Origin: Actinomycetota bacterium
GTDB taxonomy: Bacteria; Actinomycetota; Actinomycetes; Streptosporangiales; Streptosporangiaceae
Direction of reading: 5' to 3'
DNA: 15,336 nucleotides
NCBI GenBank assembly: GCA_003140115.1
Contig: PLIQ01000565.1
Coordinates: 1-15,336 of the forward strand
The notes under the pieces are model-generated. The model was not told where the DNA came from and searched no databases. It saw nothing but the letters and a program-made list of their open reading frames with translations. A program made the position numbers and the translations under genes. This document shows positions 7,085-13,339 of this stretch, in pieces; the first letter of the stretch is position 1, and every line of letters begins with the position of its first letter.

Positions 7085-8020
7085 TCACGGCCGGGCAGCG
7101 ACGGAGGGCAGGGCGACGCCGGTGAGGCGCTCGGCCTCATTCCACAGCCGGGTGGCGGTGGCCGCGTCACGGGCTCGGCGCGGCGGGCGGATCGCGGTGG
7201 CGGGCCCGACCAGCCCGAACCACCGGCTCGGACCGTAGTAGCCGCCGTTGACCGCCCCAGGGTCGGCCGCCGCGTAGAGCAGCGGCTCGCAGCCCTGCTC
7301 GACGTGCTGAGACGGCACCGGGTTGAAGCTCACGTTGAACGGCGTCCGCTTGGGTGTGTCGCGGCCCAGGCTGGCTCCGGCCGTCTGCAGGTTGGTCCGG
7401 GTGAACCCGGGGTGGGCGCCGTTGCTGATCAGGTTCCAGCCTTTCTGCGCGGCCAGATCCGCGAGGTGCATGGTCATCATCAGGTCCGCCAGCTTGGACT
7501 GGGCGTAGGACAGGTTGGGACTGTACCGGCCCCGTTCCCACTGCGGGTCATCGAAACGGATCCTGCCATAGCTGGCCACCCCGCTGCTCATCGTGACGAT
7601 GCGCGGCGCCGGAGCGGCCAGCACCAGCGGCAGCAGCCCCATGGTCAACGCGAACGGGCCGAGAAAGTTGCTGCCGAACTGCAGCTCGAAGCCGTCCGCG
7701 GTGGTCATCCGGGTCGGCGGCGCCATCACGCCCGCGTTGTTGATCAGCACGTCGACCGGGGTCCCGTCGGCGATCAGGCCGTCGGCGAACTCCTTGACCG
7801 TGGCCAGGTCGGCCAGGTCGATACGCCGGACCTCCAGCCGGGCATCGGGCTGGCGGGCCAGGATCTCCTCCCGGGCCCGCTCTCCCTTGGCGACGGTTCG
7901 TACCGCCAGCACCACCCGCGCCCCGGCCGCGGCCAGCCGGCGGGCAGCTTCCTTACCGGTGCCGCTGTTGGCGCCGGTGACGACGATGAGCTTGCCCGCC
8001 TGATCGGGAACCGCGTACAT
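7085..8020 (-). CDS. Short-chain dehydrogenase/reductase (retinol-dehydrogenase-like SDR)
   Basis: This 311-residue NAD(P)-dependent oxidoreductase has all classical SDR motifs. These are the cofactor glycine motif TGANSGTG at 15-22, Asp68 of the DLAD segment, NNAG at 94-97, Ser145/Ser146 after IVTM, and the catalytic YxxxK as Tyr172-Ala-Gln-Ser-Lys176. [12 protein letters not shown] downstream is typical of the actinobacterial retinol-dehydrogenase/WW-oxidoreductase-like group. Arg41 after the second strand (AVRT) suggests NADP preference. The ATG at 8020 is chosen because GAGGAGAG lies just upstream; a start at 8035 would add five residues. It is divergent from a TetR gene with three operator-like palindromes in the 105-nt gap, so that regulator probably represses it. 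A link to the peptide cluster is doubtful, and the substrate is not predictable. Confidence 0.93.
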   Translation of the reverse strand: MYAVPDQAGKLIVVTGANSGTGKEAARRLAAAGARVVLAVRTVAKGERAREEILARQPDARLEVRRIDLADLATVKEFADGLIADGTPVDVLINNAGVMAPPTRMTTADGFELQFGSNFLGPFALTMGLLPLVLAAPAPRIVTMSSGVASYGRIRFDDPQWERGRYSPNLSYAQSKLADLMMTMHLADLAAQKGWNLISNGAHPGFTRTNLQTAGASLGRDTPKRTPFNVSFNPVPSQHVEQGCEPLLYAAADPGAVNGGYYGPSRWFGLVGPATAIRPPRRARDAATATRLWNEAERLTGVALPSVAARP

Positions 8021-8045
8021 GGCTGCTCTCCTCACGATCTGCAGA

Positions 8046-8058
8046 AGACCATCGGTCT
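8046..8058. promoter_or_regulatory. TetR operator-like palindrome 1
   Basis: AGACC-ATC-GGTCT, two perfect 5-bp half-sites around a 3-bp spacer, lies in the gap between the divergent SDR and TetR genes, closest to the SDR start. The sequence recurs twice more at 8077-8091 and 8100-8112, which marks it as a likely operator of the adjacent TetR protein. Confidence 0.75.
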
Positions 8059-8076
8059 CTTATTTCCTGAGCCTAA

Positions 8077-8091
8077 CAGACCACCGGTCTG
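8077..8091. promoter_or_regulatory. TetR operator-like palindrome 2
   Basis: CAGACC-ACC-GGTCTG is the longest of the three related palindromes, with 6-bp half-sites. Its centre is 32 bp from that of palindrome 1 and 22 bp from that of palindrome 3, about three and two helical turns. Bound TetR dimers would therefore sit on the same face of the DNA. Confidence 0.78.
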
Positions 8092-8099
8092 TACACAAG

Positions 8100-8112
8100 G
8101 AACCAGTGGTCT
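8100..8112. promoter_or_regulatory. TetR operator-like palindrome 3 (degenerate)
   Basis: GAACC-AGT-GGTCT keeps the right half-site of the other two palindromes but differs at two positions in the left one. It touches a possible -10 element, TAACAT at 8114-8119, upstream of the TetR start, so it is suited to autorepression. Confidence 0.6.
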
Positions 8113-8125
8113 GTAACATACGTGG

Positions 8126-8812
8126 ATGGCCGTCTTCCAGCGTGCGCGCAGCGAAGAGCAGCGTGAGGCCCGCCGGCAGGCGATCCTCGGCGCGGCAGCC
8201 GCGATGCTGGCCGAGATGCCGGTGGCCGAGATCACCCTGAATGAGCTCAGCCGCCGCGTCGGCCTGGCCAAGTCAAACGTGCTCCGGTACTTCGAGTCCC
8301 GCGAGGCGGTCCTGCTCGAGCTGCTCAACTCCGCGGACCAGGACTGGCTGACCCAGCTCACTCACGACCTAGTGGCGGCGGACCCCGCGGCCTCGATCGC
8401 CGCCCGTTGCGCCCAGCTGGCCGCCACCGTGGCGGCCTCGCTCGCCTCCCGGCCCATGCTGTGCGACCTCATCAGCGCTCAGGCCGCGGTGCTGGAGCGC
8501 AACGTCTCGCTCGAGGTCGCCGCCCGGTACAAGCGCGCCAGCATGGCCGATATCGTCGCGCTCGGCGGTCTGATGCTCAGGTGCGTTCCCGAGCTCAGCG
8601 CCCAGGACGCTGTGAAGCTGGCCGGGGTCACCATCATGACCACGGCCGCGCTGTGGCCGCACACGCAACCGTCCGCCGCCCTGCTGGCCGCGTACCAGGC
8701 CGACCCGGAGCTGGCGGCCATGCGCTTGGACTTCACCGCGACGATCCGTGAAGTGATCGAGGTGATGAGCGCCGGGCTGCTGGCGCGGGGCGCGTCCGAT
8801 CCGGCCACGTAA
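8126..8812 (+). CDS. TetR family transcriptional regulator
   Basis: This 228-residue regulator has an N-terminal TetR helix-turn-helix at about residues 15-62. The sequence REARRQAILGAAAAML leads into EITLNELSRRVGLAKSNVLRYFESREAVLLELL, a clear match to the family, and an all-helical ligand/dimer domain follows. Divergence from the SDR gene and the three shared palindromes between them indicate that it represses both genes. The ATG at 8126 has no Shine-Dalgarno. TAACAT at 8114-8119 would place the transcript start at or next to the ATG, so the mRNA may be leaderless. The GNAT gene starts 17 nt after its stop and is probably in the same transcript. The inducer is unknown. Confidence 0.93.
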   Translation: MAVFQRARSEEQREARRQAILGAAAAMLAEMPVAEITLNELSRRVGLAKSNVLRYFESREAVLLELLNSADQDWLTQLTHDLVAADPAASIAARCAQLAATVAASLASRPMLCDLISAQAAVLERNVSLEVAARYKRASMADIVALGGLMLRCVPELSAQDAVKLAGVTIMTTAALWPHTQPSAALLAAYQADPELAAMRLDFTATIREVIEVMSAGLLARGASDPAT

Positions 8813-8829
8813 CCCCTCGGGCCGGTACC

Positions 8830-9339
8830 GTGGCAGGTGTGGATCGTGTCCTACGCACCGGCCGCCTGGTCCTGCAGCCGGTGACGGCCGGTGATCACGC
8901 TGCGCTGCTGGCTCACTGGACCGAGCCCGACGTTTGCCGGTTCCTGTTCGACGGCGAGGCGCTGTCCGCGGCGGAGATCAGCGAGGCCATCCAGGACAGT
9001 ACGCGGGACTTCGACCGGGCCGGATATGGCTTGTGGCTGGTCCACGAGACCGACCGCGCCGGCTTCGTCGGCACCGCCGGACTGCGGCCACTGGAAGGTC
9101 TCGGCCTGGAGGTCTTCTACAGCCTGGCCCCTGGTTGGTGGGGCAAGGGCTACGCCACCGAAGCCGCCCGGGCCGTACTGGACCATGCCCTCGGCCCGCT
9201 CGGCCTGCCCGAGGTACTCGCCGAGGTCGACGCCGGAAACAAGGCCTCGATCGCAGTTATCGAACGGCTCGGCATGACTCCGTTCGACACCGTGCCCGGC
9301 GTCCTCGGCCCCATGATCCGCTACCGCAAAACCGGGTAG
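8830..9339 (+). CDS. GNAT family N-acetyltransferase (RimJ/RimL-like)
   Basis: This 169-residue acetyltransferase of the RimJ/RimL-like group uses acetyl-CoA. It begins with the typical LRTGRLVLQPVTAGDHAALLAHW (8-30) and carries the acetyl-CoA binding loop PGWWGKGYATEA at 101-112 (Q/RxxGxG/A-type motif). The late segment EVDAGNKASIAVIERLGM (132-149) is also diagnostic of the group. GTG 8830 and GTG 8839 are equally plausible starts; neither has a strong ribosome binding site. It follows the TetR gene closely and is convergent with lanB copy 2, leaving 47 nt with no clear terminator. Target is unknown: ribosomal protein, small molecule or antibiotic. Confidence 0.9.
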   Translation: MAGVDRVLRTGRLVLQPVTAGDHAALLAHWTEPDVCRFLFDGEALSAAEISEAIQDSTRDFDRAGYGLWLVHETDRAGFVGTAGLRPLEGLGLEVFYSLAPGWWGKGYATEAARAVLDHALGPLGLPEVLAEVDAGNKASIAVIERLGMTPFDTVPGVLGPMIRYRKTG

Positions 9340-9386
9340 CGGACATCAGCTCGTCGACGTGTCGCCTGGCTCCGGACAATAATTGG

Positions 9387-11744
9387 TTACCGCGTCGGGT
9401 CATCTTTGGTCATGCTGTCGTAGGCGATGATTCTCAGCTCGGAGCTGTAGCGGCGGCCCTGGCGGTCGGTGAGCCAGAGCTGATCAGAATCCGGGAGCAT
9501 CTCGGTGACGGTGTACCGGGTGTGCCCGGCGGCCTGAGTCAGGCGGATGTGCTTAGCGAACAGGTTGACCAAGACGATGCTGCGGAAGTCGGCGGCGGCG
9601 GGCTTGAACTCGACCGGGACGCGGTAGAACACCCGCTCGGGCAGCTGGTGCTCCTGCCGCCAGCGCCGCGCCAGGCAGTAGCGTTCCTGCTCGTCCTTGG
9701 CGAACGCCCAGGCCGAGTCCGCGACCTGGAAGGTCCACTGCTCGCGGCTCAGGACGAACCGGTCGATCGTGATCCGCGGCCAGTGCTCCGCCGGAGCCGT
9801 CAGATGGAACGCATCCATGGTGACCTGCATCATCGCGTCCCCGATGACCTCGAAGAAGTCCAGCTCGGCGCCCGACGGCTCGGCTCCGGACGGCGGAACC
9901 TGGACCACGAGATCCTCGCCGCGGCGGGCGACGATCATCGCGGCGCCGGGCAGGACGGTGTCCGTTTCCGGGGGGTCGAACGAGTCGGTGATGTCGGCGG
10001 ACCAGTGGAGCTGACCCGGCCCTATCAGGGCTGAGGGCGGGCTAGTGCGCGAGGTCACGTACGGGTGATCTTTCCCGTAGATGATGTTGATCCGCTCCGG
10101 GCCGCGGTCGGCCTGCTCGGCCGCAAGCAGCCTGGCCGGATCGGGGTGCTGCTCGACGAAGTCCCGCTGGTCCAGGGTGTTGGTGGCCAGGTGTAGTTCG
10201 CCGAGGACCAGTAGGAAGTTGCCGCGCTCCACCTCGTCGGGCGAGGCCGCCGCGAGCATGATGTCCGGTGAGTGCTGCCGGGCGCCGCTCCAAGCGACCG
10301 GACGCCCGGGGAAGCACTCGGCGGCCCTGGCGCTGATCGCGTCCGCGCTGACCTGGTGCCTGCTGGGAGACTGCGGAGGCCCGAGTACCTGCGCCCAGCG
10401 CCGTTCCAGCTCAGCTGTGCTCGCCGCGGCGAGCTCGCTCTCCCTCCGGCGCAGGTTGGGCGACGCCACGATGAGCAGCCGCTGCAGCAGCACCGGGCCG
10501 CCGGTCCGGGCGATCTCGCGGTCGTACAGTTCCGTGAAGTACACGCGGTACCGGTCGATGATGTCGTTGACCAGCCAGCGGGCGCTGTCCAGCACCAGGC
10601 CGAGCGGTGCCGCAAGCGCCCCGATCAACGCCGGGCCTAGCTCGACCCGTACGTCCCTGACGGCATCCTGGTACACCAGGGTCCGGCCGGCGTAGATCTC
10701 ACCCGCCCTGCGGGTCGCGGGCGACCCGGTGACATGCTCGAACGTCTCAGCCAGGCCCGCCAGCGCCCGCGCCAGCCCAGCCGGATCCCCCGCCGTGGCG
10801 GTTACCGCGTCCCGCGCCCTGACCATCTGGTCCACCGGCGCCAGCGCCGCGGCCCGGGCCGCCGGATCGGCGATCAGCTCTAGCTTGTCGCGCAGCAGCC
10901 GCTCCGGCCAGGTATCCGCCGGGCCCTCCAGATCCAGCCGCACCGCCCCGAGCTCGGCCAGCCGAGCCAGCACAGCGCGGGCATCAGGCTCGCCGGCCCC
11001 GTCCAGCACGTCGCTGATCGTCCGGCTGCCATCGCACGCCCGCAGAACTCGCAGCTCGGCGTCGGTGAGGGTAACCGGCTTGCGGTGCGGACGGTGCAGC
11101 ACGTTCCCGGCCAGGTATACCGACCGGGTCCGCCGCGGCCGCAACCATCCCAGCGCCCGTCCCTGCCGCGCGATCGCGGCCGCCACCTTATCGATCGCCC
11201 ACACCTCGAAGTACGTGGTCCGGCGGGCGAGCAGTTGCTCCCCCGGCACCACCACCAGGGCAGCGGCACCGGAATCCGCCGACGCCCAGCCGACCGGTCC
11301 GAAGAACCCGATCGTTTCGTTCTTCAGGCAGTACCGCTGCAGGTAGTTCGCGATCAACAGCTCCCGCTTGCGGTCCGCGGACCGCCGCGACGTACCCACC
11401 CGCGCATCCCTCAACCGCTGCGCCAACCCGGGGTTCTGCCAGGTGACCGCCTCCCGGAAGCGCGGGTCGGCATCAACGGCAGCAACCGCACGGGACAGCC
11501 TGGCCGCCGCGTCGGCGAATGCCGTGTCGTACGCCACCCCGCTGGCTGGGTCTGCTCCGGTCAGGTCCGCCCCGGTCAGGTCCGCCCCGATCAGGTCCGC
11601 GCTGCGCGCGAGCGGCTCATCACAGATGGCCAGCATCATGTCCGCGGGGAAACCAGCGCTGCGCAGGCACATGTCTCGCCACACACTCCAGGTCGTCCCC
11701 TCCAGCGGGACCCGGTGCGATTCAATCGCCTCACCCTGCGTCAT
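9387..11744 (-). CDS. LanB-type lantibiotic dehydratase, glutamylation domain only (copy 2)
   Basis: This 785-residue paralogue of the protein at 25-2367 is highly similar over its whole length; most residues are identical by eye and long DNA stretches match. The same landmarks are present: TWSVW and RSAGFP (18-33), WQNPGLAQR (102-110), SRRSADR (119-125), YLQRYCLKN (134-142), GFFGPVGW (146-153), EMLPDSDQLWLTD and SSELRIIAYD near the end. It also lacks the elimination domain. It differs from copy 1 by a shorter N-terminus, a run of three 15-bp repeats giving ADLIG-ADLTG-ADLTG (49-63), a second 5-residue duplication (PSGAE twice, encoded by 9864-9893) and a longer tail, TKDDPTR. The ATG at 11744 is chosen because it parallels copy 1; the frame is open to 11819, but the added part would be unlike copy 1. 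Divergent from the condensation gene. The two copies may act on different residues or substrates. Confidence 0.93.
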   Translation of the reverse strand: MTQGEAIESHRVPLEGTTWSVWRDMCLRSAGFPADMMLAICDEPLARSADLIGADLTGADLTGADPASGVAYDTAFADAAARLSRAVAAVDADPRFREAVTWQNPGLAQRLRDARVGTSRRSADRKRELLIANYLQRYCLKNETIGFFGPVGWASADSGAAALVVVPGEQLLARRTTYFEVWAIDKVAAAIARQGRALGWLRPRRTRSVYLAGNVLHRPHRKPVTLTDAELRVLRACDGSRTISDVLDGAGEPDARAVLARLAELGAVRLDLEGPADTWPERLLRDKLELIADPAARAAALAPVDQMVRARDAVTATAGDPAGLARALAGLAETFEHVTGSPATRRAGEIYAGRTLVYQDAVRDVRVELGPALIGALAAPLGLVLDSARWLVNDIIDRYRVYFTELYDREIARTGGPVLLQRLLIVASPNLRRRESELAAASTAELERRWAQVLGPPQSPSRHQVSADAISARAAECFPGRPVAWSGARQHSPDIMLAAASPDEVERGNFLLVLGELHLATNTLDQRDFVEQHPDPARLLAAEQADRGPERINIIYGKDHPYVTSRTSPPSALIGPGQLHWSADITDSFDPPETDTVLPGAAMIVARRGEDLVVQVPPSGAEPSGAELDFFEVIGDAMMQVTMDAFHLTAPAEHWPRITIDRFVLSREQWTFQVADSAWAFAKDEQERYCLARRWRQEHQLPERVFYRVPVEFKPAAADFRSIVLVNLFAKHIRLTQAAGHTRYTVTEMLPDSDQLWLTDRQGRRYSSELRIIAYDSMTKDDPTR
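9864..9893 (-). repeat. 15-bp tandem duplication inside lanB copy 2
   Basis: Two adjacent 15-bp units with 13 matching positions encode PSGAE-PSGAE. Copy 1 has a single PSGTE here, so this is a copy-2-specific in-frame expansion. Confidence 0.8.
11557..11601 (-). repeat. Three 15-bp tandem repeats inside lanB copy 2
   Basis: Units at 11557-11571, 11572-11586 and 11587-11601 are identical apart from one base inside the third and its last base. On the coding strand they give a pentapeptide-like ADLxG series at residues 49-63. Copy 1 has one such unit (ADLAT), so the array arose after the duplication. Confidence 0.88.
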
Positions 11745-11923
11745 TGCCCCAGCGTGCCCGTCACGGACTCCAGCGCCCACCTCGCCGATTGCGTATACCG
11801 AGAGGTCAACCCCGAGCAACCGGAAAGGTGCGGCGGCCTTTGCGCCATGCGAGCGTGATGACGCGGCCAGCAGCTAGCCGGTCGCTGATCCGCGCGCACA
11901 CGCAGGCAAAGGAACGACGGAAA
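11745..11923. promoter_or_regulatory. Divergent control region, lanB copy 2 / condensation protein
   Basis: This 179-nt gap separates two divergent genes. The part next to lanB, 11747-11796, aligns with 2416-2465 upstream of lanB copy 1 with 41 of 50 bases identical, and here it abuts the start codon. GTATAC at 11793-11798 occupies the same place as GCATGC upstream of copy 1. The condensation gene has AAAGGA about 10 nt before its ATG. No clear -10/-35 pair and no short peptide gene are evident. Confidence 0.55.
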
Positions 11924-13330
11924 ATGACGGAATCCTCGCTCGCGCTGGACCAGGAATCGACTCGGTACCCACTGTCTTTCACTCAGGAATGGTTCATCAC
12001 CCTGGACCAGGGTGATGACGGCGGCACGTTCGGCCCCCGGTTCATGACGGTGAACGCGGCGCGCGTGACCGGCCACGTGGACCTCGCGGTCCTCCAGGGC
12101 TCGCTCGACGACGTGGTCGCGCGCCATGAACTGCTCCGCACCCTGGTGATCAGGGACGCCGATCCGCCGTATCAGATGGTGCTTCCGCCGTGCCGGGTGC
12201 CACTGGAGGTCAGGGACCTGCCGCCGACTACCGGCACGTCCCGGGACATGGTCGTGCAGGAACTGATCCTCGAGGCCGAGGCAGGCTCGATCAGCGCCCG
12301 CCAAGTACCGCTGATGAAGGCGCTACTGTGCAAGTTCGATAACCGCGACAGCGTCCTGCTCCTAACCGTGCACCACTCAGTATCGGATGGCTGGTCGATG
12401 CAGGTCATCTTCCGTGACCTCGGCGTGTTCTACGCGGCCCGGCGCACCGGCATCGCGGCGGTGCTGCCGCAGATCCGGCAATACCGCGAATACGCCGCCT
12501 GGCAGCGAGCCAACGCCACCAGCACCGCCGAGGACGGCGCGCCGGCCTACTGGCAGCACAAGCTTGACGGCGCGCGTGAATTCACGATGCCGAACGACCA
12601 TAGGCACCCGGAGAGCTATTCCAGGCCCTACTCGATGCACGTCCACGACATCGAGTCCGAGGTCATGAACGCCGCTTCCGCTCTGGCCACGGCTACCCGC
12701 AGCACCCTGTTCACTGTCATGCTCTCGGCCTTTTACATCCTGGCTCACGAGCTCACCGGCAGCACCGACCTGGCGATCCGGGCCTTCACCGCAGGCCGGA
12801 ACGAGGAGCAGTTCCAGGACACCATGGGGCTGTTCCTCAACTGCGTGCCCTTCCGTACCGACATCGCTGACCGCACGAGCTTCCGCGATATCGTCATGGC
12901 CACGAGGGAGACCTTCATCGACGCCATGGCGTACGAGCTCCCGGTCAACGTGATCGAGCAGGCGTTCCCCGACTTTACAAAGTCACGGGAGGACCTGCGG
13001 ACATCACAGTTCATCATCGCCAATCAGCAGGGGCCACTCGGCGGCGGTCTGACCCACGCGATCGCCGAGGGCGCCCGGGTGGTAACCGAGCGGCCGTTGG
13101 AGGGGCAAGAGGTCCACGACATCCCGAGCGGCACGGTGTGGAACCTGTATGCGCGACCGTCCGGCGAGCTGTACGGAGAGGTGCTGTACAACCTCGACGA
13201 ATTCGACGAGAGCACTGTGGCGGGCTGGACCGCCCGCCTGCGGCGGATCCTGGCCGGCGCCGTCCGCGAGCCTGACCGGGACTGGAGGCTGCTCGCCGGT
13301 CCCGCCTCGCGGCACGAAAGCCGCATGTAG
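11924..13330 (+). CDS. Free-standing NRPS condensation-domain protein
   Basis: This 468-residue protein is a single condensation domain with no adenylation or carrier domain. Condensation domains join an acyl donor to an amine acceptor. Typical features are YPLSFTQEWF (15-24), RHELLRT (67-73), the catalytic motif HHSVSDG at 150-156 with both His and the Asp-Gly intact, YWQHKLDG, the conserved GLFLNCVPFRTDI block in the second half and a C-terminal LYNLDEFD. It is therefore predicted to be active in amide or ester formation. The ATG at 11924 is supported by AAAGGA upstream; the open frame to its left overlaps lanB copy 2 and is rejected. It ends 9 nt from the stop of the convergent condensation-like gene. 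Its donor and acceptor are unknown; stand-alone C proteins often act in trans on carrier-bound or free substrates. Confidence 0.92.
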   Translation: MTESSLALDQESTRYPLSFTQEWFITLDQGDDGGTFGPRFMTVNAARVTGHVDLAVLQGSLDDVVARHELLRTLVIRDADPPYQMVLPPCRVPLEVRDLPPTTGTSRDMVVQELILEAEAGSISARQVPLMKALLCKFDNRDSVLLLTVHHSVSDGWSMQVIFRDLGVFYAARRTGIAAVLPQIRQYREYAAWQRANATSTAEDGAPAYWQHKLDGAREFTMPNDHRHPESYSRPYSMHVHDIESEVMNAASALATATRSTLFTVMLSAFYILAHELTGSTDLAIRAFTAGRNEEQFQDTMGLFLNCVPFRTDIADRTSFRDIVMATRETFIDAMAYELPVNVIEQAFPDFTKSREDLRTSQFIIANQQGPLGGGLTHAIAEGARVVTERPLEGQEVHDIPSGTVWNLYARPSGELYGEVLYNLDEFDESTVAGWTARLRRILAGAVREPDRDWRLLAGPASRHESRM

Positions 13331-13339
13331 GGCCCAGTT

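Noticed and set aside
9340..9386. Possible terminator between the convergent GNAT and lanB copy 2 genes
   Set aside because: Only a short CGTCGACG palindrome is present, with no stable hairpin or T-run.
8934..10034. 366-codon open frame on the + strand
   Set aside because: It spans the GNAT gene in another frame and the antisense of lanB copy 2, with Arg/Gly-rich composition typical of high-GC shadow frames.
25..11744. The repeated lanB copies as ends of a composite transposon
   Set aside because: Neither copy carries transposase features, and no terminal inverted repeats or target-site duplications are visible; gene duplication explains them.
11519..11923. N-terminal extension of the condensation protein
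   Set aside because: It overlaps the divergent lanB copy 2 and is Pro/Arg-rich without condensation-domain similarity; ATG 11924 has a ribosome binding site.
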